Shown: positions 8,904 to 16,871 of the stretch, piece by piece
Position numbering within the stretch: the first letter of the stretch is position 1
Layout: each line of letters starts with the position of its first letter
Source of the DNA: DATDOY01 sp035293045
GTDB taxonomy: Bacteria > Actinomycetota > Acidimicrobiia > IMCC26256 > JACPCJ01
DNA length: 19,094 nt
NCBI GenBank assembly: GCA_035293045.1
Contig: DATDOY010000099.1
Span: 1 to 19,094, forward strand
Direction of reading: 5' to 3'
Notes under the pieces: generated by a model
What the model saw: only the letters and a program-made list of their open reading frames with translations
Told to the model about the DNA's origin: nothing
Databases searched by the model: none
Translations under genes and position numbers: made by a program

Positions 8904-9977
8904 TTGACACGACCCCGCCGAACGCCGGCGCTGATCGATTCGATGCGCATGGTCGCGCCGGGGACCGACCTGCGCGAGGGCATCGACCGCATTCTGCAAG
9001 CGGGCATGGGCGCGCTCGTGATCCTTGGCGACGGCCCCGAGGTCCTCGCGCTCTGCTCGGGCGGCTTCTTGTTCGACGCCGAGTTCACGCCCCAGCGGCT
9101 GTCGGAGCTCGCCAAGATGGACGGCGCCATCATCCTCTCGTCCGACGCTGTTCGCGTGGCGCGAGCCAATGTCCACCTCGTCCCCGACCCCGACATCCCG
9201 ACCAACGAGACCGGGACGCGCCACCGCACCGCCGAACGCGTGGCCAAGCAGGTCGACGTTCCCGTCGTCACCGTGTCCGAGGACATGTCGGTCGTGTCGC
9301 TGTACCGCAACGAGGCGAAACACACGCTCGCCCCGATCCCGCGGGTGCTCACGCGCGCCAATCAGGCGCTGCAAACCCTCGAGCGGTACAAGTCGCGGCT
9401 CGACGCCGTCGCCGCCTCGTTGTCGGCGCTCGAGGTGGAAGATCTCGTGACCGCCCGCGACGTGGTCACGGTGCTGCAGCGCACCGAGATGGTCCGGCGC
9501 ATCGCGGAGGAGATCGAGGAATACGTCGTCGAGCTCGGCACCGACGGCCGGCTCGTCATGCTGCAGCTCGACGAGTTGATGGGTGGCGTCGAGACCGACC
9601 GCCGCCTCGTGTCGCAGGACTACATGGTGGCCGGCCCGAGCTATGAGGTCGAGGACGCCGTCACCCAGCTCGCCGATCTCGACAACGAGGAGTTGCTCGA
9701 CCTGCGCCGCGTGCTCGACACCCTTCACCTTCCGCCGGGGACGACCCTCGACACGCCGCTCCAACCCCACGGCTACCGGTTGCTCCACAAGATCCCGCGG
9801 CTTCCCGACACCGTTGCCGACCACGTGGTCGAGCGGTTCGGGTCGTTGCAGAAGATCATGCGGGCCAGCGTCGACGAGTTGAACGACGTCGAGGGAGTGG
9901 GAGAGGCGCGCGCCCGGGCGATCAAAGAGGGCCTCTCGCGTCTCGCTGAGAGTTCCATCCTCGACCGCTACGTCTGA
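8904..9977 (+). CDS. disA: DNA integrity scanning protein DisA (diadenylate cyclase)
   Basis: The product has 357 residues, the usual family length. It makes c-di-AMP from two ATP molecules. The N-terminal DAC domain shows both hallmark motifs, DGA at 73-75 and RHRTAER at 106-112. A helical linker follows, and the C-terminal helix-hairpin-helix DNA-binding domain ends with DVEGVGEARARAIKEGL. The start is a TTG at 8904, supported by AGGAG four bases upstream; the next ATG at 8943 would remove conserved N-terminal sequence. In Bacillus, DisA scans DNA for branched lesions and RadA, encoded next door, inhibits its cyclase activity, so this gene pair likely couples DNA state to second-messenger level. 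Confidence 0.97.
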   Translation: MTRPRRTPALIDSMRMVAPGTDLREGIDRILQAGMGALVILGDGPEVLALCSGGFLFDAEFTPQRLSELAKMDGAIILSSDAVRVARANVHLVPDPDIPTNETGTRHRTAERVAKQVDVPVVTVSEDMSVVSLYRNEAKHTLAPIPRVLTRANQALQTLERYKSRLDAVAASLSALEVEDLVTARDVVTVLQRTEMVRRIAEEIEEYVVELGTDGRLVMLQLDELMGGVETDRRLVSQDYMVAGPSYEVEDAVTQLADLDNEELLDLRRVLDTLHLPPGTTLDTPLQPHGYRLLHKIPRLPDTVADHVVERFGSLQKIMRASVDELNDVEGVGEARARAIKEGLSRLAESSILDRYV

Positions 9978-10013
9978 CCGCCGCCTCGCTTCTGTGATGT
10001 GTGCGCCTGGGAC

Positions 10014-10030
10014 GGGCGCGAATTGCGCCC
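10014..10030 (+). terminator. Short inverted repeat after disA
   Basis: GGGCGC and GCGCCC form a 6-bp stem with a GAATT loop, 37 bases after the disA stop and 14 bases before the candidate hydrolase promoter. There is no T-tract, so this is only a weak terminator candidate. Confidence 0.3.
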
Positions 10031-10043
10031 AGACGACCCGAGA

Positions 10044-10049
10044 TAGTCT
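10044..10049 (+). promoter_or_regulatory. Candidate -10 element for a leaderless hydrolase transcript
   Basis: TAGTCT is placed 8 bases before the ATG at 10058, with no Shine-Dalgarno sequence. The element and its flank match those before the stress-protein gene. Confidence 0.5.
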
Positions 10050-10057
10050 CCGCGCCG

Positions 10058-10801
10058 ATGGCTGCACTCGTTGAGGGACCCCACGACGCCACCGTCGAAC
10101 GGATCGTGCTCGATGTCGACGGCCACGCGGTCGACGCCATCCACGCCCGCCCGACCGGCACTGCGCTCCTCGGCCTCGTGGTGGCTCCCGACATCGGAGG
10201 CCTGCGGCCCCTGTTCGACGACCTGTGCCGCCGGCTCGCGACCCACGGGCTCGCCGTGTGCGCGGTCGAACCTTTCTCGCGGATCCCGGCCGACGAGCGG
10301 GCGGCGATGACGGTCGAGGACCGGCTCGCGGGAGCCAAGGATCTGTACGACGACGTCCAGCTCGCCGATCTCGCCGAAGCCGCCGATCATCTCGGTGCCG
10401 CGGACGGCGTCCCGTTGGTGGGTGTCGCCGGGTTCTGCATTGGCGGCTACTACGCACTCAAGGCCGCGGCGACGGGACGCTTCGAGCGGGCGGTCAGCTT
10501 CTACGGGATGATCCGCACGCCCGACATGTGGGCGGGATTGGGCCATACCGATCCCGTGGATGCGGCGGCCGACGCCTGCCCCACTCTCTTTCTCGCCGGC
10601 GACGCCGATCCCTGGGTCCCGGCCGCCGACGTCGAGGCGCTACGGGCCCGGTGGGCCGGTCGTCCTGACTGCAAAGTGCTCCTCTACACCGGCGGCGTCG
10701 ACCATGGGTTCGCTCACGACCCCGATCGTCCCGCCCACCGCGCCGACGACGCAGCGGACGCGTGGCGGCACGCCCTCGCGTGGCTGTTCGAGACGGGCTG
10801 A
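10058..10801 (+). CDS. Dienelactone hydrolase family alpha/beta hydrolase
   Basis: The product has 247 residues. The catalytic triad of the family is visible: Cys127 in the nucleophile elbow GFCIGG, Asp184 in GDADPWVP and His216 in VDHGFAH. The cysteine nucleophile marks it as dienelactone-hydrolase type rather than a serine esterase. The substrate cannot be read from the sequence; family members hydrolyse lactones and esters. The ATG at 10058 is chosen for the leaderless promoter spacing and because sequence upstream of it has no family character. It converges on the cyclase gene with only 25 bases between stops. It belongs to the three-gene insert between disA and carD. Confidence 0.88.
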   Translation: MAALVEGPHDATVERIVLDVDGHAVDAIHARPTGTALLGLVVAPDIGGLRPLFDDLCRRLATHGLAVCAVEPFSRIPADERAAMTVEDRLAGAKDLYDDVQLADLAEAADHLGAADGVPLVGVAGFCIGGYYALKAAATGRFERAVSFYGMIRTPDMWAGLGHTDPVDAAADACPTLFLAGDADPWVPAADVEALRARWAGRPDCKVLLYTGGVDHGFAHDPDRPAHRADDAADAWRHALAWLFETG

Positions 10802-10826
10802 CGGTGCCCATTTGTTCACGGGTCTC

Positions 10827-11627
10827 CTAGGTCCACAGGAGCGCGAACGCGGGCGTCGGCTCGGAGAATCCCTTCAGCTCGAAGGGCCCCCGCGGCTCGA
10901 AGCTGAAGGGCTTCCCGGCGGCGAGGTCCTTGATCGTGCTCGACACGAGCACCTCGCCCGGCTCGGCGACCGCGCAGAGCCGGGCGGCGAGTTGCACCGC
11001 CGTCCCGAATAAGTCGTCGTTCTCGGTGACGGGCTCACCGGCATTGATGCCGATCCGCACGCGCACCGCCTCATCGGCCACGCTGCGTTCGAGGAGCGCG
11101 CGCTGGATGCACGCCGCGCACTCGGCGGCCCGTGCCACCGAGGCAAAGCTCGCCATGATCCCATCCCCCGTGTGCTTGACCTCGCGGCCGCTGTTGTCGC
11201 GGAGGGCTGAGCGAACGACCTCGTCGTGGGCGCGCAACAGCGCCATCGCGCCTTCATCCCCGAGGCGCTGGGTGATGGCCGTGGAATCCACGAGGTCGGT
11301 GAAGAGAATCGTGCGCACGCCCGACTCCGCGATCGGCCCCGGACTTTCCGGGTCGTCGATCCGCCCGAGGAAGGCCATGACGGCATCGCGGTCGACGGGC
11401 AGGATCTTCCCGGCGACGAGACCGTGGGCCTCGGCGTGCACGGCCGAGGCGGTTTCGGGGTCGGGGGCATCGACGAGACAGAACGCCGACTGTTTCTCGT
11501 AGTCGAACCAATACGTGAGGTAGGTGACGCCGTACTTCGCCTGCACCTCGAGGTCGAGGAGGTGCGCCTGCGCGACGTCCTCGGGTGTCACCCCCTCGGC
11601 ATCATGGCGATCGAGATACAGCGGCAT
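10827..11627 (-). CDS. DUF4242 domain fused to class III adenylyl cyclase
   Basis: The product has 266 residues. Residues 1-85 resemble DUF4242, the fold of the Streptomyces nickel-binding protein SCO4226; candidate metal ligands are His8, Cys50, His64 and His68. Residues 103-266 are a class III nucleotide cyclase: metal ligands Asp111 (LFTDLVDST) and Asp155 (HTGDG), and the Lys151/Asp205 pair that favours ATP over GTP. Arg216 of the catalytic NxxxR motif is present, but the Asn is Gln212. The reaction is probably ATP to cAMP, in the cytoplasm, since no membrane segment is present. AAGGAGA precedes the ATG. It follows the CRP-type gene after 9 bases, so sensor, cyclase and cAMP receptor may form one circuit. 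Confidence 0.9.
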   Translation of the reverse strand: MPLYLDRHDAEGVTPEDVAQAHLLDLEVQAKYGVTYLTYWFDYEKQSAFCLVDAPDPETASAVHAEAHGLVAGKILPVDRDAVMAFLGRIDDPESPGPIAESGVRTILFTDLVDSTAITQRLGDEGAMALLRAHDEVVRSALRDNSGREVKHTGDGIMASFASVARAAECAACIQRALLERSVADEAVRVRIGINAGEPVTENDDLFGTAVQLAARLCAVAEPGEVLVSSTIKDLAAGKPFSFEPRGPFELKGFSEPTPAFALLWT

Positions 11628-11636
11628 GCGTTCTCC

Positions 11637-12317
11637 TTACATCGACGAGCGCTGCTCGAGGGCCGGCCGGTTGAGAATGCGGTACCGGCCCCGCTCGATG
11701 TTTTCGATCCACCCGAGGCGTTGGAACGTGGCGAGCGCCTTGTTCACGCGCTCGCGCGACGCACCGATGAGCGCGGCGAGTTCTTCTTGGGTGAGGGACG
11801 TGGCGAAGTCGTCGGCGTCGCCGGCCAGCTCGAGGAGGCGCTTGGCGGTCCGTCCGGGAACGTCGAGCAACACCGCGTCGGCGAGGGCCTCGTCAGCCGA
11901 CCGCAGCCGTTGAGCCAGAAGCCGGACGATGCCCCAGAGAAGTTGGGGGCGCTCGTCGAGGACGGCGCGCACGTGCTCGTAGCGCACCGCGACGATGTCG
12001 GTGGGCTGCAGCGCTCGGGCGTCGGCCATCCGGGGAGCTTCGTCGAACAGCGGCAACTCGCCGAAGAGCGAGGGCGGTTCGAGTACGGCGACCACGGACT
12101 CGCGACCGTCCACGGACTTGGTGGCGATGGCCACCTGGCCCATCTGCACGACGTAGAGCTCCTCGGCGCGGTCGCCTTCCTGGAAGATGAGCTCGTTGCG
12201 CTCGAAGTGGCGCACCTCCGCCTGCGTCCGCAGGCTTTCGATGACATCACCCGGCAACTCGTTGATGAGCTGCGTGGATGCGAGCACGTGCACGTCCGTC
12301 ATGGGAGGAAAGTTCAT
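11637..12317 (-). CDS. CRP/FNR family transcriptional regulator
   Basis: The product has 226 residues from ATG 12317, which has GGGGA upstream; ATG 12302, five codons later, is possible but has no ribosome-binding site. Residues about 25-130 are a cyclic-nucleotide-binding domain with Gly86-Glu87 and the phosphate-binding Arg96 (FGELPLFDEAPRMADARAL). The residue after this Arg, Ser or Thr in cAMP-binding homologues, is Met97. A dimerisation helix follows. The winged helix-turn-helix lies at about 174-215 (LTQEELAALIGASRERVNKAL, then LGWIENIERGRYRI). It is divergent from carD with a 111-base gap and precedes the cyclase gene, which probably makes its ligand. Confidence 0.93.
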   Translation of the reverse strand: MNFPPMTDVHVLASTQLINELPGDVIESLRTQAEVRHFERNELIFQEGDRAEELYVVQMGQVAIATKSVDGRESVVAVLEPPSLFGELPLFDEAPRMADARALQPTDIVAVRYEHVRAVLDERPQLLWGIVRLLAQRLRSADEALADAVLLDVPGRTAKRLLELAGDADDFATSLTQEELAALIGASRERVNKALATFQRLGWIENIERGRYRILNRPALEQRSSM

Positions 12318-12377
12318 CACATCCCCGACGGCCAGGCTGGCAGGGCGGATCCCGAGAGCCGAATTCGAGGGGCACGG

Positions 12378-12386
12378 TGGTACCCT
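12378..12386 (+). promoter_or_regulatory. Candidate extended -10 promoter of carD
   Basis: TGGTACCCT fits an extended -10 (TGN-TANNNT). Transcription would start near 12393, giving a leader of about 36 bases that carries the ribosome-binding site GTGGAG. No consensus -35 is seen at the expected distance, as is common with extended -10 elements. Confidence 0.5.
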
Positions 12387-12428
12387 GAATACCCAACCTC
12401 TCGCCCCGGTTCCTCGTCGTGGAGTGTC

Positions 12429-12953
12429 ATGCCCGCCAAATTCAAAGTCGGTGACAAGGTTGTGTATCCCCACCACGGGGCGGCCACGATCGAGAAGAAG
12501 GAAAAGCGCAAGTTCAACGGTGAGGACACCGACTACCTGATTTTGCGCCTGGCGTACGGTGATCTCACGCTCATGGTGCCGGCCGACAAGACCGAGGAGA
12601 TCGGCCTTCGCGAGGTCATCAACGACGAGGAGGTCGAGGAAGTCTTCGCCGTCCTGCGCAAGAAGGACGCCCGCATGCCGACCAACTGGTCGCGGCGGTT
12701 CAAGAACCACGTCGAGAAACTCAAGAGCGGCGACATCTACCAGGTCGCCGAGGTGGTGCGGAACCTCTCGCTGCGCGAGAACGACAAGGGGTTGTCCGCC
12801 GGCGAGAAGCGCATGCTGGCCAAGGCCCGCCAGATCCTGGTGTCGGAACTCACCTTCGCCCTGAAGGTCGCCGAGGACGAGGCCGAGGACAAGCTCGACG
12901 GCGCCCTCGGGGTCGAGCGCTCCACGCGCAAGACGCCCATCTTCGACGACTGA
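12429..12953 (+). CDS. carD: RNA polymerase-binding transcription factor CarD
   Basis: The product has 174 residues; the mycobacterial protein is about 162. Residues 1-60 form the RNA-polymerase-interacting Tudor-like domain (FKVGDKVVYPHHGAATIE, GDLTLMVP). The helical DNA-binding domain follows, with the conserved PTNWSRR segment whose Trp87 corresponds to the tryptophan that wedges the promoter minor groove in Mycobacterium. The stretch GLSAGEKRMLAKARQIL near 121-137 matches the mycobacterial sequence almost exactly. CarD stabilises open complexes at rRNA and many other promoters. GTGGAG lies 4 bases before the ATG. Position just before the yacL-ispD-ispF cluster agrees with actinobacterial order. 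The last 20 residues are a poorly conserved tail. Confidence 0.97.
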   Translation: MPAKFKVGDKVVYPHHGAATIEKKEKRKFNGEDTDYLILRLAYGDLTLMVPADKTEEIGLREVINDEEVEEVFAVLRKKDARMPTNWSRRFKNHVEKLKSGDIYQVAEVVRNLSLRENDKGLSAGEKRMLAKARQILVSELTFALKVAEDEAEDKLDGALGVERSTRKTPIFDD

Positions 12954-13181
12954 TCCACGCTTCTGGCGCTCAGCCGGTCCGGGCGAGGCACGACACCTGG
13001 GCACTTTAGTGTGCACTTCCCGTCGTGATCGTGTCCGATTTGTCGGTAATTCCACGACGATATGTGCCCACCAAAGCAACGCGGGCACGGTTTCATCAAG
13101 ACCTCGCGGCCCCGTGCCGATGCGCCTAAGGAGTCCCGTCGTCCGAGTGGGACGCCAACGGCCAACGGAAGGAGCGAGGGA

Positions 13182-14297
13182 GTGTTCGTCGAGATCTCGC
13201 GGCTGCTCGTGGTGCTGGCCTGCACGGTGAGCGGCCTCGCGGCCGGACGCGAGATCGGGGACGGAACCTCGATGGCCCAGACCGTCGGCGGGGTCCTCGG
13301 CACGCTCGTCGGGTACGTCGGTGGCGGGGTCCTCGGCCGCACGATGGAGCGTGCCTTCGGCGTGGTCGAGCAGAAGGCGGAGCGGTACCCGACCCCGCGC
13401 ATCTTCGCCGGTGGAGTCGGGGGCATGGTCGGCGGCATGGCCGGGGCCTTTGTCGCGTTTCCCTTGATCGTGATCTTCCCGAGCGTGCCCGTCATTCTGG
13501 CGGGGACGCTCGTGATCTGGATCGTCGGCACCCTCGGCGTGCGGATCGGGTGGTACAAGAGCGAGGAACTCCTCGCCATGGCGGGCCTCTCGTCGCGCCC
13601 CCTGGTCCGGTCGACCCCGTACGAACCCTCCGACGGCTACATCATCGACACCTCCGCGGTGATGGACGGCAATCTGGCCGGCCTCGTCCATGCCGGCTTG
13701 GTCGACGGCAGCTTGTTCGTCCCCCGTTTCGTGCTCGATGAACTCCAAGGTTTCGCCGATGCGCGGGAGGGCCAGCAGCCTCGCCGCGCTCGTCGGGGCC
13801 TCGAGCTTCTCGAGGTGTTTCGCAAGGAGGGACGCGTCGGCGTCCGTGTCCTCGACGACGAGGTGCCGGAGCGCGACGACGTCGACGGGAAACTCGTCGC
13901 GCTGGCTCGCCGACTCCAAATTCGCCTGCTCACGTGTGACGTGAACCTCCAGCACGTCGCGGAGGTGTCGGGGGTTTCCGTCGTCAACCTGCGCAAGCTG
14001 GCCGCCGATCTTCGGCCGGATCACACCCCGGGCGACGTCGTGTCGGTCGACCTCGTGCGCGCCGGCCGCGAGCCGGGACAGGGCGTCGGGTATCTCGAGG
14101 ACGGGACCATGGTGGTGGTCAACGACGGCGATCGCCTCGTGGGCCGCGGCCCCATTCGGGTTGAGATCGTGACCGTCGTGCCCACGTCGGTGGGGCGGTT
14201 GCTCTTCGCGCGGGTCATCCCGGTCGATGTGGTGCCGCCCGAGCCTGTTCCGTCGCCGCCCCAGCCGACCGCCACACCCACGACCGCCGACGCCTGA
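13182..14297 (+). CDS. YacL-like membrane protein with PIN and TRAM domains
   Basis: The product has 371 residues; Bacillus YacL is of similar length. The GTG at 13182 is chosen because AAGGAG lies 7 bases upstream; an in-frame ATG at 13062 would add 40 residues of no family character. Four hydrophobic segments fill residues 1-130, rich in glycine. The PIN domain at about 148-285 has the acidic set Asp in YIIDTSAVMDG, Glu in VLDELQ, Asp in DDVDGKL and Asp in LLTCDVNL, so metal-dependent RNase activity is plausible. A TRAM-like beta domain follows (GDVVSVDLVRAG to RLLFARVIPVDV). The tail is Pro/Thr-rich. It sits between carD and ispD as yacL does between disA and ispD in Bacillus. The 228-base gap before it shows no clear promoter. 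Confidence 0.92.
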   Translation: MFVEISRLLVVLACTVSGLAAGREIGDGTSMAQTVGGVLGTLVGYVGGGVLGRTMERAFGVVEQKAERYPTPRIFAGGVGGMVGGMAGAFVAFPLIVIFPSVPVILAGTLVIWIVGTLGVRIGWYKSEELLAMAGLSSRPLVRSTPYEPSDGYIIDTSAVMDGNLAGLVHAGLVDGSLFVPRFVLDELQGFADAREGQQPRRARRGLELLEVFRKEGRVGVRVLDDEVPERDDVDGKLVALARRLQIRLLTCDVNLQHVAEVSGVSVVNLRKLAADLRPDHTPGDVVSVDLVRAGREPGQGVGYLEDGTMVVVNDGDRLVGRGPIRVEIVTVVPTSVGRLLFARVIPVDVVPPEPVPSPPQPTATPTTADA

Positions 14298-14335
14298 GCG
14301 CTCGGCCCTCTGCCGCCGGAACAGCCTTGCCCGTC

Positions 14336-14341
14336 TAGGGT
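14336..14341 (+). promoter_or_regulatory. Candidate -10 element for a leaderless ispD transcript
   Basis: TAGGGT lies 8 bases before the GTG at 14350, and no ribosome-binding site is present. The spacing equals that at the stress-protein and hydrolase genes and supports the GTG as the true start. Confidence 0.5.
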
Positions 14342-14349
14342 CCTCGCCC

Positions 14350-14991
14350 GTGCGTACCTGTGCGATCGTCGTGGCGGCGGGGGCGGGAACTCGCTTCGGC
14401 GCCGCCAAACAGTTCGTCCCGCTCCGGGGCGCGCGCGTCGCTCACCACGCGGTTGCGGCCGCGGGCGCGGCGTGCGACGAGGTCGTCGTCGTGCTTCCGC
14501 CGGCCACCGAGTGGGACGGTCCCCCCGTGAGCCGCGCGGTCGCGGGCGGGGCAACCCGATCGGAGTCGGTCCGGGCGGGGATGGCCGCGCTTCCGATCGG
14601 TGTGGAGATCGTGGTGGTGCACGATGCTGCCCGTCCGCTGGCGACCGCCGGCCTCTTCCGGTCGGTGATCACGGCGGTAGAGAACGGCGCCGACGGAGCG
14701 GTGCCGGCGGTGTCCGTTGCCGACACGGTCAAGCGGGTCGAGGGCGACCGCGTCGTGGAGACGATCGACCGCCGCGGGTTGGTTTCGGTGCAGACGCCCC
14801 AGGCCTTCCTCGTCGAGGCCCTCCGCCGCGCGCACGACGGTGACCCTGAGGCCACCGACGACGCCGCTCTCGTCGAGCTGGTCGGCGGTGAGGTGGTGGT
14901 CGTTCCCGGCGATCCCCGCAACCTCAAGATCACGACCGCCATGGACCTCGAGTTTGCGATGGCGCTCCTCACGGGCGGCGACGCGTCATGA
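14350..14991 (+). CDS. ispD: 2-C-methyl-D-erythritol 4-phosphate cytidylyltransferase IspD
   Basis: The product has 213 residues from a GTG start. It joins CTP and MEP to give CDP-ME, step three of the MEP isoprenoid pathway. The nucleotide-binding motif AAGAGTRFGAAKQF covers 9-22, with Arg15 and Lys20 in catalytic positions. GGATRSESVRAG lies at 66-77 and HDAARP at 91-96, and QTPQAF follows. All are hallmark IspD segments. The next gene, ispF, starts inside its stop (ATGA), so the two are translationally coupled. Upstream in-frame codons back to 14227 have no family similarity. Confidence 0.96.
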   Translation: MRTCAIVVAAGAGTRFGAAKQFVPLRGARVAHHAVAAAGAACDEVVVVLPPATEWDGPPVSRAVAGGATRSESVRAGMAALPIGVEIVVVHDAARPLATAGLFRSVITAVENGADGAVPAVSVADTVKRVEGDRVVETIDRRGLVSVQTPQAFLVEALRRAHDGDPEATDDAALVELVGGEVVVVPGDPRNLKITTAMDLEFAMALLTGGDAS

Positions 14992-15464
14992 CGCCGGCGA
15001 TTCCGGCCGTCGGCCTCGGCTTCGACGTCCACCCGTTTGGAGACGGGGGGACGCTGGTGCTCGGCGGCGTCCGCTTCGAGGGCACGCCCGCGCTCGCCGG
15101 GCATTCCGACGGTGACGCCGTCGCTCACGCCGTGGCCGACGCTCTGTTGGGCGCCGCGGGCCTCGGCGATCTCGGCGCACTTTTCCCGGCCTCCGACCCG
15201 CAGTACGCGGGGGCGGATTCGATCGCGTTGTTGCGAGACGTCGTTTCACGGGTGACGAGCGCGGGCTACTGGGTCGGCAACGTCGACGTTGCCGTCGCCG
15301 CCGAGGCGCCAAGGCTCGCGGATTCCATTGCCGCGATGCAGACCGCGCTGAGCGACGCGGTCGGCGCCCGGGTGACCGTCAAGCCCAAGTTTGCCGAGGG
15401 TCTCGGCTCGATCGGCCGGGGTGAAGGTATCGCCGTGTGGGCAATTGCCTACCTCGGTCGCTGA
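14988..15464 (+). CDS. ispF: 2-C-methyl-D-erythritol 2,4-cyclodiphosphate synthase IspF
   Basis: The product has 158 residues, normal length. It converts CDP-ME-2-phosphate to MEcPP with release of CMP. The metal site is present: Asp13, His15 (GFDVHPF) and His47, together with AHSDGD-type GHSDGD at 38-43 and LGDLGALFP. GRGEGIA near the end is conserved. The usual KATTTE nucleotide-binding segment is replaced by KPKFAE at 132-137, so the Thr pair is absent while the Glu is kept. It begins within the ispD stop codon, which implies coupled translation and matched amounts of the two enzymes. Confidence 0.96.
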   Translation: MTPAIPAVGLGFDVHPFGDGGTLVLGGVRFEGTPALAGHSDGDAVAHAVADALLGAAGLGDLGALFPASDPQYAGADSIALLRDVVSRVTSAGYWVGNVDVAVAAEAPRLADSIAAMQTALSDAVGARVTVKPKFAEGLGSIGRGEGIAVWAIAYLGR

Positions 15465-15473
15465 TCACGTCGG

Positions 15474-15479
15474 TACGCT
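15474..15479 (+). promoter_or_regulatory. Candidate -10 element for a leaderless cysS transcript
   Basis: TACGCT lies 9 bases before the ATG at 15489 in the 24-base gap after ispF. No ribosome-binding site is visible, so cysS may be transcribed leaderless as well as by read-through. Confidence 0.4.
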
Positions 15480-15488
15480 CCGCCTCAC

Positions 15489-16871
15489 ATGTTGCGCCTC
15501 TACGACACCCTGGCCGGCGAAGTCGTCGATTTCGTGCCCCGCGAGAAGGGCAAGGTGTCGATGTACGTCTGCGGCCCGACCGTCTATGACCACCCGCATC
15601 TCGGTCACGCCCGGAGCGCCCTGACGTTCGACATCGTGCGCCGCTACCTCGTGTGGAGCGGATACGAGGTGACCTTCGCGATGAACGTCACCGACATCGA
15701 CGACAACATCATCAAGCGGGCGTCCGAGCGCGGTTCGACCGAGCCCGAGATCGCCAAGACCTACGAGGCGATCTACTTCGAGCAGATGGGCCGGCTCGGC
15801 GTGATGCCGGCGGATCACCGCCCCCACGCCACGGAATACGTGGATCAGATGAACGCGCTGATCGCGGAGATCATCGACGCGGGCCGCGCGTACGTCGTCG
15901 AGGGGTCGGGGGTCTACTTCGACGTGGAGAGCTACGCGGACGGCTACGGCTTTCTGCCCCACCGTACGCTCGACCAGCTTCGCGAGAGCGCAGGTGCTCG
16001 CGTCGAAGTCGACGACGAAAAGCGCAGCCCCCTCGACTTCGTGCTCTGGAAGGCGGCCAAACCCGGAGAGCCCACGTGGGATTCCCCATACGGGCCGGGA
16101 CGACCCGGTTGGCACATCGAGTGCGCCGCCATGTCGCTCGACCTCCTCGGTGAACGCTTCGACATCCACGGCGGCGGCAAGGACTTGAAATTCCCGCATC
16201 ACGAGAACGAGCGTGTCGAGGCGGAGGCGGCCGGGCACCCATTCGCCCGCTACTGGATGCACAACGGTTTCGTGATGATCGACGACGAGAAGATGTCGAA
16301 GTCGCTCGGAAACTCGGTCACGCTTCAGGAGGGGCTCGAAGAGTACGACCCGCGATCCATCCGGATGGCCGTCCTCCAGACCCACTACCGCAGCGACATG
16401 GACATGGGTCGCTCGGAGATGGCGTCAGCGCAGGAGGCCGTCACCCGGCTCGACGCGCTGATGCGCCGGGCTCGAATCGCCGGCGTGGAGCCAGGGGCAG
16501 CCGACGACGGCGTGGCCTCGCGATTTCGCGCCGCGATGGACGACGACTTCAACACCCCCGAAGCGATGGCGGCGGTCTTCGACGCGGTGCGGCGTGCCAA
16601 TTCCGCGATCGACGCCGGCGATCTCGCCACGGCGGCTCGCCTTGTTGGCGCGGTGGCCGAACTCACGGGCGCGGTCGGTCTGTCGATCGGGGGCGACCGG
16701 GACGCGCCGGACGGTGAGGGCGACGGCGAGATCGACGTCCTCGTGGCCAAGCGGGACGAGGCCCGGCAGGCGAAGGACTTCGCCACCGCCGATCGGATTC
16801 GCGACGATCTCGCGGCTCGGGGCGTGGTCATCGAGGACACGCCCGACGGCGCAACCTGGTACCGGGCCTGA
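15489..16871 (+). CDS. cysS: Cysteinyl-tRNA synthetase
   Basis: The product has 460 residues, normal for a class I CysRS. It charges tRNA-Cys with cysteine. The HIGH signature is HLGH at 37-40 within CGPTVYDHPHLGH; KMSKS is at 268-272. The active-site zinc ligands are Cys28, Cys212 (HIECAAMS), His237 and Glu241 (FPHHENE). The C-terminal part includes the alpha-helical bundle and ends with the RDDLAARGVVIEDTPDGATW pattern typical of the family. The stop overlaps the start of the following methyltransferase gene by one base (TGATG). Confidence 0.98.
   Translation: MLRLYDTLAGEVVDFVPREKGKVSMYVCGPTVYDHPHLGHARSALTFDIVRRYLVWSGYEVTFAMNVTDIDDNIIKRASERGSTEPEIAKTYEAIYFEQMGRLGVMPADHRPHATEYVDQMNALIAEIIDAGRAYVVEGSGVYFDVESYADGYGFLPHRTLDQLRESAGARVEVDDEKRSPLDFVLWKAAKPGEPTWDSPYGPGRPGWHIECAAMSLDLLGERFDIHGGGKDLKFPHHENERVEAEAAGHPFARYWMHNGFVMIDDEKMSKSLGNSVTLQEGLEEYDPRSIRMAVLQTHYRSDMDMGRSEMASAQEAVTRLDALMRRARIAGVEPGAADDGVASRFRAAMDDDFNTPEAMAAVFDAVRRANSAIDAGDLATAARLVGAVAELTGAVGLSIGGDRDAPDGEGDGEIDVLVAKRDEARQAKDFATADRIRDDLAARGVVIEDTPDGATWYRA

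Noticed and set aside
11226..12428. Long plus-strand extension upstream of carD
   Set aside because: It runs antisense through the cyclase and regulator genes; the carD ATG at 12429 has its own ribosome-binding site and matches the family start.
12954..13181. A small gene or promoter in the gap between carD and yacL
   Set aside because: A TAGTGT hexamer near 13008 was considered as a -10 element, but no matching -35, start codon with ribosome-binding site or conserved peptide was seen.
12318..14408. A 923-codon minus-strand frame that includes the CRP-like regulator
   Set aside because: Upstream of the regulator it is antisense to carD and yacL, both well supported. Only the last 226 codons are real.
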